This document shows, one piece after another, positions 44,657-55,951 of a stretch of DNA of 64,000 nucleotides (position 1 is its first letter; every line of letters starts with the position of its first letter). This DNA is from Rhypophila decipiens (taxonomy: Eukaryota; Ascomycota; Sordariomycetes; Sordariales; Naviculisporaceae): contig MU858154.1 in assembly GCA_033297075.1 (NCBI GenBank), positions 1 to 64,000 of the forward strand. Reading direction: 5' to 3'. Below the pieces are notes generated by a model that saw only the letters and a list, made by a program, of their open reading frames with translations, did no database searches and was not told where the DNA came from. The translations under genes and the position numbers were made by a program.

Positions 44657-46072
44657 ATGGCGACAGAACAGTGGCACGGCGTCATCGAAAAGGCCATTAC
44701 CACTTACAGGCCAGAGGTTGCCTCCATCAACAAACAAATCCACGAGAATCCTGGTCAGTCTTGGCCAAATCTGTCACCTCCTATCCTCAAATTTGCTGAC
44801 CAGGGACACCATCACAGAACTTGCATATGAAGAACACAAGGCGCACGATGCCTTCGTTTCTCTTCTCCAATCACTGGGCTTCACCGTCACACCCCACGCA
44901 TATGGGGTTGAGACGGCCTTTTCAGCAGAGTATGGTACCGGGGGGCGTCTCGTTATCTACAACGCCGAGTATGATGCCCTACCCGGCATTGGACATGCCT
45001 GCGGCCACAACCTGATTGCCTCGGCCGGCCTGGCTGCTTTTCTCGGTGCTGTTGCGGCTCTGAAGGAATCGAAACAGCCCGGTCGTGTCCGCCTCCTTGG
45101 CACCCCCGCGGAAGAGGGTGGTGGTGGAAAGCTCAAAATGATTGCTGCGGGTGCGTACAAGGACGCTTCCGCCTGCTTGATGGTCCATCCTGGACCAGGA
45201 CATCTTCTCAAAGCCCCCGTCAAGCATGTCGCATACGTGAGGATGCTGGCCAACGTCAAGATGCAGGTCCACTTCACTGGCCGTGAAGCACATGCTGCCA
45301 TTGCTCCCTGGGATGGAGTAAATGCGTTGGACGCCGTCTGTCTCTCCTACAACGCCATCAGCATGCTTCGCCAGCATATTCGACCGTACGAACGGATCCA
45401 CGGTAGGCCAACTCGCCAAGGATCGTGTCACTTGTCCATTGCTGACTGTTTCCGGGGAAATAGGTGTCTTCAGAAAAGCTGGCGACCGGCCCAACGTAAC
45501 ACCAGCCGACTGTACTGTCGAGTACTACGTCCGCAGCGAGACCCGCGCCGGGGCCAGGAAGCTCTGGCAGAGAGTTCTCAAGTGTTTTGAGGGCGCCGCC
45601 ATCGCGACAGGGTGCGAGATGCGCGTCGAGCCGCTCAACTCGTACGCCGACGTCCGCCCCAGTGCCTCACTCTGTAACGCTTACATTGATGTGCTGCCCA
45701 AGGGGACCGTGTCGTATGACGACCCGCCGGATATCCTTGCTGGCAGCACAGACATGGGAGATGTCTGTTATGAATGGTGCGCCAATCTCCTTCCGATATG
45801 TTTTATTTGATAATGTTTGATACTGACACTGCCATTTTGATCACAGTCCTGGCTTTCACGGCGTGTTCGGTATCGCCACGAATCAGGGCGAGGCCAATCA
45901 TACCAAGGGATTTACACGCGCCGCCGGGACCGAAGAGGCGTTTGAGCTGGCTCTCGAGAGCGGAAAGGCGATGGCCATGGTGGGATGGAAGGTGCTGGCT
46001 GATGATGAGTTCGCTGCGGCGACTTGGAAGGAGTGGGAAGAAGACATGAAGTTGGCTGCGGAGGGGAAATAG
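44657..46072 (+). CDS. M20-family amidohydrolase/peptidase
   Basis: Exons 44657-44753, 44818-45402, 45464-45776 and 45847-46072 give 406 residues. Intron 1 ends at ATCACAG (44817), not at the earlier CAG, because only this restores HENPELAYEEHKAHD. Metal-site motifs are EYDALPGIGHACGHN and TPAEEGGGGK; the dimerisation domain follows (VHFTGREAHAAIAPWDGVNA). The C-terminal His region is PGFHGVFGIATNQGEANHTK. The pattern fits the M20D amidohydrolase group that cleaves N-acyl amino acids or related amides, probably a cytosolic zinc enzyme. The exact substrate is not readable. Confidence 0.92.
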
Positions 46073-47317
46073 AACTGGCGAACCTAAATGCAGTACACTA
46101 CTCTGGATAAACTTGATAGACCTTAGATGAGTCATTTATGAGATATTGAGAGAGAGAGAGCGTGATAAGTGCTTTGGAAGACTCCCTGGGTGTAGTACTC
46201 CGTGGGTGTAGTGAAGTCTCAATTAGATGGGAATTTCACACTCATTTTTATTTTGATGCAGAAGGTCTTGGTTTGCAATGAAGCAACACAATGAAAATCG
46301 CAAAATTACAGGGGGACTCCGCATCCGGGTCCTTCGGGATGACGACTTTAGCTGGGCCGGTCTTTTCCGTTTATAGTTAGATCCAGAGCCCCCCAGCAAA
46401 GCTTGTGTCTGTTACACATTGGTCTTCTTTGTTCCGCCACCAACTCACCATGCCTTTTTGTATCTCGTTTGACAAAGTGATAAACTATGTAATGGCATTT
46501 ATTCTTTACATCGCGATGCCACTTGAGCGTAATTATCAATATCCGCACCCCGAGCGTCGGATTCTTGCACAACATTGATGCTACCCATTGGCAAATACAG
46601 TGGGAAATTTCGCAGTTCTCCATTAAATTCGACAAGGTGCAGGAACAGGCCGGCATAATGTCTCCACCACGCTTCCCCCCGCCCAATCAGCGACGTGAGA
46701 ACGCTCAGGTCGCAGGTCCAGGGGGCTTGGTACGTACCTTCTCTCGCTTCTCACCTCCTCCAGCGGCGGGAGCCAAGCAATCCAAGCCAGTCAGCCAAGC
46801 GGAGCCAAGTTAGTCCAGCAGGTCTTGGCCCCAGGTGGCTCGGCTCTTCGAGAAGAAAGTGGAGGGCCAAGTGGCAGATTTCGGGTTTCCTGGAGCGCGT
46901 TATCAGAGGGAGACTTCTGTACTTTCCTCGGCATGAACGGACAGTCGACAACAGCGAGACTCTGTTGATCCCAGACGTTGTCGAATCGTCAACCGATTGA
47001 ACGCTTTTCTTTTTGCGCAATCGAAGAACCAACTCGACGCCCATGAACAATTGGACGGCGGCCGCAATCGTTTTCCCTCTCCATCTACATTCGAATCTCG
47101 ACTCCATCGCAAGTGCCGCAAGCTAGACAGTTAGACTGCCAATTGCCAAGAGGAGGCAAACATTTACAAAAAGTCGTTCGATTCTGAGGCGCCAAACGAC
47201 GCTCGAGTTGCGACTTTCAACGGTGCGAAACATTGAGAAATACCACCTTTCGAGACCCACGGCGTAGGGACGGCGCACTGTTCGAAACACACGCCGAGCA
47301 AGTCAAACAAACAAGCC
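46073..47317. other. Intergenic region, nothing recognised
   Basis: Contains a short GA microsatellite near 46147 and no supported gene. The part from about 47000 on is probably promoter and 5' UTR of the Ytp1-like gene. Confidence 0.5.
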
Positions 47318-49174
47318 ATGGCACTCCTCGCGGAGGGGCGGCGGCAGAGTGTTGCTCGTCGCCAACAAACGTGGTCGACACCACGATTTTTATCCACAAC
47401 GCCTTCGTTTACCACGGCATCAGTACTGGTTGCTGCTGCCGCATTCGTTCCAATGGCCTCGGCCCACGACCACCACAATGACGATATTCCAGAGGGACTG
47501 ACTGTCTCTGCGGAGCCCCTTGTACGTGCTGGCTTAGAGGACTGCTGCTGCTTGGCTGGACGACTTTTTTTGCGTCTTTTAGGAACAGCACATCAATGAT
47601 ATCATGGAAGGAAATGCTAACAATATCTTGTTTGCGACCTAGGATCCGACGTTATGGGCACACATCTTTATCCAGATGCTAGCATTTGGCATATTATTTC
47701 CAATCGGGATGGTTTTAGGGGTAAGCAAAAACCACACAACGGATTTAAATCCGTTTTTCGGGACAACGACTAACAAAGGACTTCAATCTCTGCAGATAAT
47801 CAAATCCCGCTGGCACGTCCCCCTCCAAGTCCTGGCCACCATCATCGCAATGCTAGGCTGGGCCCTCGGCCACCTCCACGGCGGCCGAAAATTCGTCGAG
47901 TCCAACGTCCACGCCCACTTCAGCACCTTTATCTTCTTCCAGCTACTCACCCAGGTCGTGCTGGGCATCTACCTCAAGCTCCACCTCGAAAGGGGAATCC
48001 ACGGCCGAATCCGACCCGTCTTCAAGCTCCTCCATAATATCAACGGCAAAGCATTCCCCATTGTGTCCTGGACGCAGATGCTCTTTGGCGGCATTACTGC
48101 ATTGGGTTTCTGCCAGGGTGACCATTTGGGACAATGTCTCGCGCATTTCATCATGGGGAGCGCGTTCATCGCCTATGGAATTATTCTGACTATTTTGTTG
48201 CTGGTTGGTCAGCTCTGGCTGCGGAGGACAGGACGGAGCCAGGAATTCTTTGACAGCGTGGTTATTGCCGCGTGGGGACTGGTCAACAGCCTGACAGAGC
48301 ACAGATGGGGCACCGAGTGGGTGAGGAATGACTGGCAGCACACGACCATGGGAATCATCTGGTTCGCTGCGGGCTTGGCCGGGGTGTGGTTGTCCAGGGA
48401 TCGCGAGGGAAACCCCAAACGCAACTTTATTCCGGGTTTTGTTCTGCTCATGACGGGCTGGGCCATGTCGGCACATCCGCAGGAGCTGATGATTAGTGCC
48501 ATGACGCACAAGATGTTTGGGTATACGCTCATGGGGGCGGGCTTGACGAGGATGATTGAGATTTCGTTTGTGCTGCAGGACAAGCCCGGTATTGACGAGA
48601 GTGGATTTGGGACGCATAGTTTCCAATATGTGCCCGTTTTTGTGAGTATTCGTTTTTTCCTTCCGTTGATTGGCGGTCTGACTCTGACTAACGCCGGTTT
48701 GTTTTACAGCTACTCTTCGCCTCGGGATTCTTATTCATGGGCGCAACGGAAGAACAAATGGCTCTTATTGCGTGGTCTGGCATGGACGCCGTGGCTTATG
48801 TGCTGATCTTGTACAGCCTGGCTTTCTTACTGTTTTTGTTTGTCATGATGCTTATCAACGTCTATGATCGTTCTGCGAATCCCATCACCGCGCAAAAGGG
48901 GCTTTCGAATGGGCATGCGGTTGGGGAGGAGGAAGGACGCCTGAGGGATGCGGGCGAGTTTGAGCTGGAGGGGTTGATGACTGATGAGGAGGAGGATGAG
49001 GAACATGCTGCTAGGAGGAAGTTGTTGGATGGGGATGGTTTTGTTGCGAATGGACACGGCAACGGGAATGGAAACGGAAACGGGAACGGATTTGGCAATG
49101 GGTATGACGAGGGGGCTTTGGCGACTCCGAGTACAACTGCCACTGTTGGACGGAACAACGAGCGGCTTGCGTAG
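47318..49174 (+). CDS. Ytp1-like multi-pass membrane protein (DUF2427 + Ytp1 regions)
   Basis: Exons 47318-47521, 47643-47720, 47796-48641 and 48710-49174 give 530 residues. An N-terminal signal/TM segment is followed by a His-rich HDHHNDD motif and the conserved entry LWAHIFIQMLAFGILFPIGM (DUF2427). About ten hydrophobic helices then carry LGWALGHLHGG, VHAHFSTF and QMLFGGITALGFC (Ytp1 region), and MTGWAMSAHPQE and HKMFGYTLMGAG further on. Several in-membrane histidines suggest a cytochrome-b561-like arrangement, but heme binding is inference. The tail is acidic and ends with a (GN)n repeat encoded by GGAAACGG-type units. Ytp1 proteins remain functionally undefined. Confidence 0.88.
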
Positions 49175-49986
49175 TGGCTCACCGAGAAGGTCGAGTGAAG
49201 ACCGCGGTGGAAGAAATAGACGACGAAGTGACTATATGAGACGATGAGGACTGGCTGCATGAGGAGTGGGAGGCAATTACGGGGGTATGATTTGATGTTT
49301 TTTACGGGCTTTCTGCCATTTCTCGCATATACTTATTTTGGACTAGCACTGTGTATAATTAGGTTATTATTTGGAGTTTGGTGGTTTGGGGCTCTTTTTG
49401 GACGGTGTTAGGGCCGTTTCCCAAACACAGTAAAATGTAGATTTATTAGACGAACAGAATACTGTATGGCAGAGTGGATTTGTTCGTTCCCAATAGCTTG
49501 CAACCATTTCAGCATACATCTATTCATCATCTCGCTGTGCCTGGATTTCCGACTTTAACGCCCAAGTTGTACCAATCTGCGCATGTGGGGTCTTGGCACG
49601 GCCTCCGAAGTTTGCTCGGCAGTCACTCGGAGCCGGGCTCGGAGCCGGCCTGTGGGTCCCGGAGGTGGAATATCTGACATTGCCTAAAAAGGCAGGTTAT
49701 TAGGTAACACAGTAGCAGCTTACCTTAGGTGCCATTTCGAGCCGCTCTGGATACACCTTTTCATCAATATCTGCCCATACTGGAGGGTCTAACATTGCAC
49801 CGTATTACGCATACACCGCATAACACTGTGCAATTGATGATGATGGGCATTCGCTATAACCACAGCATTTTCTTCATAATAAAGAAAGGTGTCTACGCCC
49901 AGGTCCGAGAATCTTAAATTCCAAGTGTTATTTGTCTGGCAGCGCCTTTTTACTTTGACAATCGCTGTTCACAAACCCGAGCCGAA
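49175..49986. other. Intergenic region, nothing recognised
   Basis: 3' flank of the Ytp1-like gene and promoter of the GFA gene. No gene or repeat supported. Confidence 0.5.
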
Positions 49987-51585
49987 ATGGCGACGTCAAC
50001 AACGGAAAACACGGCCCATCAAGGAGCAGCAGAAGGCGAACCAAGCACGTCATGGGATTCTTCGAATGCTTTGCCAGAAATTGCAACCAAAAAGGCGGCA
50101 GAAATCGAGCTGCTCGCCCAATGTCTCTGCAAAAATCACACCTTTACGAGTCGAGTTCCGGTCCCAACTCCATCATGGCCCGATGAATCCGCCACGCCGG
50201 ACAAGTCAAGAAAGAATACCACCGATGCAACCGGAAGTTCAGCCCCACTTGAAGCAGTGTACTGTCACTGTACATCCTGTCGCCGGTCCACGGGTGGTAT
50301 GTACTCTGTTAGTGTGGTCTGGCCTGGGCGCATCGGTGACGGTCATGGAGAACACCAAGGCCAGTCTGATAATTTTGCGAGTCTGAAGCGATATAAACGC
50401 TCAGAAAATAGCCCTGCTACCGGTCTATTCTGTGGAACTTGTTCGAGTTTGATGTTTTATGAGCTTGTTCTTCCAAAATCATCAGAACAGAGTCAGCAGA
50501 CTGGCTGTGGACAAGTTGTCAAACATGGGGTCTTTCTGGGTTGTCTGAGTGCGTATGAGATTGATAGCGCAGGAAACAGAATTGGGCCCGTCACGGGGGA
50601 GGAATACACCCTTATCAAGCCGAGAGATCACTTAGTTGTGGGCGATACGGTTGATGGCGGGGCCACGTGTTGGTTGAGAGGCTGGGACAGGAACGAGGTC
50701 AAGATGTGGGCTGGTCATCGTGGGGTTAGTGAGGAATTTACACAACAATCGAGTACAGTCAACATCAACGACAAACATGAAGACCGCCATAACTTACACG
50801 ACCAAGGCCATGACCAGCTCCAAACACAAGCAGACCAACCCGGCGTGGGACAGCAGGACACAGCACTGGCACAGCCAGAAGAAGGAGATTCAGAACAGAT
50901 GCCCGAATACGTCCACATAAAATGCCATTGCGAGGGTGTGAACCTCGCCCTCCAAACCGGGAAATCTCGCCGGGAGTATTTACGAAAGATTGATCAAAAG
51001 GAAAAGCTGCCCTGGTTTGTCAACGCCAAGACAGGAAAGCCCATTGGGAGCATTGACGGGTGTGACTCTTGCAATGTCTCGTCGGGGAGTGATCTGTTTT
51101 GCTGGACTTTTGCAGAGGTACAGTATCTCTCATACGCCTCCCACTCTGAGTTTGGATCACCTGTTGAAGCAGGGCCGCCCGAGTTTCCTCGTGATACAAT
51201 TGAGCTCAAGGCCGCAGTTGAGGAAAACATGCGACGCCTTCAAACTCTCGACTCTTTCTCGGCATCAGACAAGCGGAAAGAAAAGGGCCACCCACTAGGC
51301 ACGCTGTCACTCTACAAAAGCTCCCATGACGTCCAACGATATTTTTGCAGCCGCTGCTCGGCTTCTATTTTCTACGCCTGGGATGATCGGCCTGAAATGG
51401 TCGATATCGCTGTTGGTGTCGTTTGTTCTCCTGATGGTATGGCTCGGGCCGAGAGTACGATTTCTTGGAAGTTTAACGGGAAAGTTGTTTGGAGGGATGA
51501 TATCCTTGCCCCGGGGTCTGGACGTGGTTGGGCAAGGGGACTTGTTCTGGCGGTGGAGGAATGTACGAAGGAGTTGAGAACTTGA
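49987..51585 (+). CDS. Protein with two GFA/CENP-V zinc-binding domains
   Basis: An intronless 532-residue frame. Domain 1 (about 42-250) has the zinc ligands CLCKNHTF, YCHCTSCRRSTGG and GLFCGTCSSLMFYE. Domain 2 (about 305-525) repeats the order with KCHCEGVNLAL, GCDSCNVSSGSDLFCW and YFCSRCSASIFYAWDD. The linker (about 250-305) is Gln/His/Asp-rich and low complexity. GFA proteins are small beta-sandwich zinc proteins, usually 130-200 residues with one domain, first described as glutathione-dependent formaldehyde-activating enzyme; most fungal members have unknown substrates. The fused pair is longer than usual. No signal peptide. Confidence 0.88.
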   Translation: MATSTTENTAHQGAAEGEPSTSWDSSNALPEIATKKAAEIELLAQCLCKNHTFTSRVPVPTPSWPDESATPDKSRKNTTDATGSSAPLEAVYCHCTSCRRSTGGMYSVSVVWPGRIGDGHGEHQGQSDNFASLKRYKRSENSPATGLFCGTCSSLMFYELVLPKSSEQSQQTGCGQVVKHGVFLGCLSAYEIDSAGNRIGPVTGEEYTLIKPRDHLVVGDTVDGGATCWLRGWDRNEVKMWAGHRGVSEEFTQQSSTVNINDKHEDRHNLHDQGHDQLQTQADQPGVGQQDTALAQPEEGDSEQMPEYVHIKCHCEGVNLALQTGKSRREYLRKIDQKEKLPWFVNAKTGKPIGSIDGCDSCNVSSGSDLFCWTFAEVQYLSYASHSEFGSPVEAGPPEFPRDTIELKAAVEENMRRLQTLDSFSASDKRKEKGHPLGTLSLYKSSHDVQRYFCSRCSASIFYAWDDRPEMVDIAVGVVCSPDGMARAESTISWKFNGKVVWRDDILAPGSGRGWARGLVLAVEECTKELRT

Positions 51586-51765
51586 ACGTGAAACCTGTCT
51601 CTGTTTGCTCATTTTCTGATCTAGTTACATAGGGACCTGTGACGGACACGGTAATGACAATGACTGGATGACTGGATACTGCAGTGATTTAGCTACTCTC
51701 GTCACAAAGTATACCCCATAAGAAAAGAACAACCCCCGCACCCAATCCTAAATCCATCCGCTCTT

Positions 51766-52225
51766 CTAGACATTGTAATAACACTTGATGCTCCTAGAGT
51801 CCTGGTTAAAGGCCGTGCAACCGTACGTCTGCCCCAAGTGGACGCCCACACTCTGCACCTCCCTCTGGCAGTTGTCGTCGGAGAAGATGGTGCAGGTGGT
51901 CATCTTGCCATAGGCGCCACTGCGGCTCAGGCCCACGGCGCGGATCGCCGTCGAGATCTTCATGCAGTCTGTTGCTCCAGAGAAGTTTTCGCGGGCCCCT
52001 GTGTGGTTGCACTTGCAGTTTCTATTTTTTTTATTAGGACCTCTACCACGGTTGTTACATGTCAGGGGTTTAGTTTGGCATAACATACCCGCATGTGTGC
52101 CACCAGACATTTCCGTTCTGGATGGGTGCACGGGGGGACATGTCACCACCGGTGCTGGGGGTTGGGCTGGCTGAGACGTTGCCGGCGACAGCGGCGAGGA
52201 CGGCGAGAACGGCGGTAGGCTTCAT
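51766..52225 (-). CDS. Small secreted cysteine-rich protein
   Basis: Exon 1 (52225-52089) and exon 2 (52021-51766), with a 67-bp intron containing TGACATG and ending AATAG, encode 130 residues. A signal peptide (MKPTAVLAVLAAVAGNVSA, about 1-19) is followed by a mature chain with eight cysteines: TCGNCKC near 45, then TDC, TTC, DNC, YGC and IKCYYNV at the C-terminus. No known domain is recognised. Size, secretion and cysteine content fit the class of fungal small secreted proteins that includes candidate effectors, antifungal proteins and surface proteins; which applies is unknown. The splice model restores frame exactly. Confidence 0.75.
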
Positions 52226-53292
52226 CTTTGTTGTTGTTGGGATGATGGGCTCCTAGGAAGGTAACTAGTTGTAGGTAGAGATGTGTAGTTGTGGCTGTTG
52301 GGTGTTGGTGTGGTGTTGTTATTGATGTTGATGAGTTGAAGTTGGACCCGAGAGGCAAAGGGCAGCAGCCTATCTTATACTTGATAGATGTCTCTTGTCT
52401 TTGAACTAGGTCTTGATGCTCATCACGTCTGCCTCCTCGCTTCCCCTTCTCTCCCCATCGTGAATTCATGCACAACCCGTATACGGAGTACCGCGCAAGG
52501 AAATGTGGACTCGGTTCTCCTACTCTCAAAGCATCAAGATGCCACCGACTCGGTTCTCGTACTCTCAAAGCATCAAGATGCCACCTCGGACACTGTGAAC
52601 ATCATCGCAGCCCGCCAACCAATCCTCCTTTACGTGGATACACGACTGAACTACAATGCCATTCTCTTCAAAAGTTCCAATTCTCACCCTGTCCATATCT
52701 GATCCACCGGACAGTGGGTCTACCCTATGGCTTATACGGATGCCTGGCTGAGTGCAACGCTGAATGATGAGAATGTCGAGGTCCTCGGTGTCTTCTGCTT
52801 CTAGTAAATCTGGGAGCAGACTCTGTCTCAGAGGAACGATTACTGACAAAGCTCGCTTGCTAGTCCCAAGCATTGATCAAAGATCCAGCAACCCCGTTAC
52901 GTAGGGTAGGCAGCAGATTAAACTAGCGTCGGCGTCAAGGTAAGTAAGCAGTAAAGATTCTAATGTAACCCAAGTCGGGTGCAGTATCAAGGTAGGCTAG
53001 GCGGGCAGTTGTGTCAGCTAATTACTAATTTGGTTAAAATGGTCCAGACCGGAGGGATTCACATACGCCGTCGAGGGCGTTGTAGGCGTATTGATGTATC
53101 CCCTTTAGGAGCAAATAAAGAGAGGTAAGTTGTTAGGTCAGGGGGGTGGTAGCTGCAGAGGGCGAGCTATCTTTCTTCTCTTTCTTTTAAAAAGGAAACT
53201 TAAAGAAATGAGGGTAGAAAGACAAAGGGGCATAGCAAAAAGAAAAAAAAAAGGGAAGAAAAAGAAAAGAACCGCTCTATTCTAATTTGTCA
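52226..53292. other. Intergenic region with an exact short duplication
   Basis: No gene supported. It holds the 39-bp tandem duplication at 52508-52585 and purine/A-rich sequence near 53180-53280 just beyond the 3' end of the minus-strand tRNA; the T runs on the transcribed strand would serve as Pol III terminator. Confidence 0.5.
52508..52585. repeat. 39-bp direct tandem duplication
   Basis: Two adjacent copies of a 39-bp unit starting GACTCGGTTCTC, identical except for one base (C/G at position 13). Confidence 0.9.
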
Positions 53293-53408
53293 CGTCACCT
53301 GCAGGATTCGAACCTACGCTCCCGAAGGAACTGCCTGGCATGATATCCACCGCTCAGAAGAGAGGTAGAATTAGCAGGGCAGCGCGTTAACCACTCCGCC
53401 AAAGTGAC
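53293..53408 (-). tRNA. tRNA-Ser(GCT) with 35-nt intron
   Basis: Read on the minus strand the 5' half starts GTCACTTTGGCGGAGTGG and the 3' end is AGGTGACG; the acceptor stem pairs over seven positions with one G-U. The D-loop box GTGGTTAACGCG, anticodon loop CTGCTAA (GCT), a class II variable arm (TTCCTTCGGGAGC) and T-arm GGTTCGAATCC are all present. A 35-nt intron follows position 37, giving a mature length of 81 nt. Internal A and B boxes look intact. Confidence 0.95.
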
Positions 53409-53614
53409 TGGTTATCTGACTTGTTTGTATGGGTGCGTTCTCGTCTCCATCTAACGCGCACCGTCTGATTCAGTTATCCAGCCCGAGCCGAGGCAAGTGG
53501 ACTTAATATCGCCATGAAATGCATAAGCACGGCAAAAATGTGGATAGCCATGTGGGCCGGTTGGCTTAATAATGGATAAGCTCTATGTGATGTAGACAAG
53601 AAGAACAAAAAAAG

Positions 53615-53733
53615 ACATACAGCACCAGGGATTCGCTGGTGGTCACCCACCCAACTACTAGTCTGGCGATTAGGGGCTTATCTATGGGAGAGCGGACGGG
53701 ATCCCGAGTTTTCCACTATCTATGGCCGTATGT
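53615..53733 (-). rRNA. 5S ribosomal RNA gene (variant)
   Basis: On the minus strand it begins ACATACGGCCATAG and ends GTGCTGTATGT, closing helix I. It carries the invariant TAGTAGTTGGGTGGGTGACC and ACCAGCGAATCCC segments and the GGGATCCCGTCCGCTC loop. The 119-nt length fits. The C-box/loop region (TCCCATAGATAAGC) differs from the common filamentous-ascomycete form, so this could be a minor functional variant or an early pseudogene. It lies about 200 bp from tRNA-Ser on the same strand, as expected for dispersed 5S genes. Confidence 0.85.
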
Positions 53734-53891
53734 GATGGATCATGGTGAAGTCTGTGTTGATATTGGCGAGATTAGATGGCTGTGTTGGGAACGACTTATT
53801 TACAACGACACCTAAGATAGGTCGATATGTACAACACCCTAGTCAAAGAACAAAGTCTTGCTTGCTCCACTTCTTTCTCCTCCCAAAACAT

Positions 53892-54700
53892 CTACTGCAG
53901 GGTAATGCTCGCCGACCCGCTGCTGCCCTGCTTTGTCTTGCTGTTGGTGTATCCTTCCACAGCCATGACGATGTAGACGTGGCCGCCGAGGCGCATGCCG
54001 TGCTTGGCCCACTCGTCAAAGTGCTTCTTGGTGGTGATGGTGCCGCCGACACGCTTCTCGGTGCGCACCGACCAATACTGCTGAAAGGTGCGGGTGCCGT
54101 CGATGGAGGGCTGGTTGACACGGGTGCTCTGGAAGATCTCGAAGGTGCCTTCGTCGCCGGCGGTGAAGTTGCCCTTGGAGGTCCAGGGTTCGTTGGGAGC
54201 CTGTAAGCTTTGTTAGACCTTTTATCTGTGGATAATTCGAGTTGAGAACGCACGAGCTCGGAGTAGCTGTCGAGAATGTAGTACTCGATCAGTGGGTTAC
54301 GGGTCCAGCCATAGACTGCGAGGTAGCCTATGGACGAGGGCAGTGTTAGCAGATGGCACTGAAATACCTATCAATATCGGGTGGTCTTACCTGGCCCCGT
54401 AGCATTGTAGTTGCCAGAGTACCTGATGGTCCGCACGCCATTGCCCTGCCAGCCCTTGCCGCAGACAAAGCCACCTTTGCTGTTCCAGTTTGCGCTAAAA
54501 GAGCCGCCACCGCCGTTGTTGCAGCGGATGTTGCTTCCTCCCTCAGACCAGTTCTGGAAGTAGTAGCCGCCCTGGCGAGCTTCCAGAGCCGAGTCAGTCT
54601 CCGGAGCCCGCTCAGGTCCCATGACGGGACTGGCGACGCTCCCAAAAGGCAGAAGTGCCGCCAACGAGGCAACGATAGGGAGAAGTTTGAATTGGACCAT
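53892..54700 (-). CDS. Endo-1,4-beta-xylanase, GH11
   Basis: Exons 54700-54391, 54327-54254 and 54200-53892 encode 230 residues. A signal peptide covers about 1-23, then a propeptide ending in a dibasic-like ARQ before [12 protein letters not shown], the start of the GH11 beta-jelly roll. The nucleophile is Glu118 in PLIEYYI and the acid/base Glu210 in [25 protein letters not shown] and the thumb region [16 protein letters not shown] are conserved. It is a single catalytic domain without a CBM, secreted to hydrolyse plant xylan. The TATA-like element about 100 bp upstream and a GGCTGA near 54766 (loosely like an XlnR/Xyr1 half-site) are the only regulatory hints. Confidence 0.95.
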
Positions 54701-55951
54701 TTTGACTGCGGAACGAGGGAAGAGTATGTGTTGTGACGAGGTTGGCTGTCAACTAAAGTCAGAGAGGCTGATGGCCAAAACCGGGTTCTCGTACCAGTTT
54801 ATATCTCCCAATTTGCCCAACTATTATTGTACGTCGCCATCCTCCATCTTCCAATATACAGCCATATCCAACGCGTGGCAATCAGTGACAGTCTGTGAGT
54901 CCTACAGACTCCCATACTTGGCACAAGGGGCAACGAGACTCGAATAAGCCAGCCAATGAAAGGACGATCACGGCTAGCGTCGTGCTCAACTGTCAAGTTG
55001 ATATATCCGGGAATATCCAAGATGTGGAGAAGCGGGTACGGCGCACAACTACCGACAGAATCTGTGAAAAGTCTGGGGTGCATGAAAATTGCCCAGCCCT
55101 GACGTCGGGTAGCCGTCGGCCATATGGATGTACAGCCATGGGCCTTTTCAGGTGGGTGAGTAGGTGGCTGGGTAGATCGTCGTTTTCGGGTTGCTTTGTG
55201 TCCAGGAGGGTCTTCGGAGAATAGATGGATAAGAATAGGATAAATAGAAGGTCTGGTCTCGGCAAGCGTCTCTAGCCCAGTGCTTATATGGACGACAGTC
55301 AACTGACATGCTTCTCTCGCGTTTCTTCTTGGTGCGCTTCTAGGACGTGTGGCAGGGAGGCAACACTGTGATCAGTTGGTCTGCGACTTTGCTTCTTTGA
55401 CCCGGAGTGACATATCCCGAACTTTCTGTAGATGAAACAGAGGCTAGTGATGCTTCTCGTATAATATCATTGGCGCGTATGAGTAGACTTTTGTTTCATT
55501 GTCCCGGTTTGTTCAGATGGCAAAGAGAGCAGCGGATAGTTGAAGATTGGATTGGTAATTGGACTGCAAAAAGTCTGGGGTTTTACAGAGGTGTATATTA
55601 GAACGGCAGCTTCCTTGTCCTTGTATTCTAGAAAATTGAAGACTGAGCGGTGGATATTCGGCACCTGCCCGCGGAATGACATCCTGCCATTGCAAACCTG
55701 GAAATTTGGTCCGGCTGGGAAGGTACAACGCAAGGTTCTTGCCTGATTTCCCTCACTGTCATTCACAGCAGCAGATGGGGAGTGGAGCTGATTGAAAACC
55801 GATAAGAACATTCTGAGCCAATTTCATTCACTGCAATTTCATCGCAAACGGCAGGACCGACGCTCCCAACCCACCTAGCGACCGACAACCAAGACCGCAC
55901 TTTGTCCCGGTACATCGGCCACACGCCCAAGCCGACAAGCATGCTCGCCCT
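54701..55951. other. Xylanase promoter and intergenic region
   Basis: Upstream of the xylanase, followed by the 3' flank of the sugar porter. No gene supported. Confidence 0.55.
54798..54803 (-). promoter_or_regulatory. Possible TATA box of the xylanase gene
   Basis: GATATAAAC on the minus strand, centred about 100 bp upstream of the start codon, a usual distance for strongly expressed fungal hydrolase genes. Position-based inference only. Confidence 0.35.
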
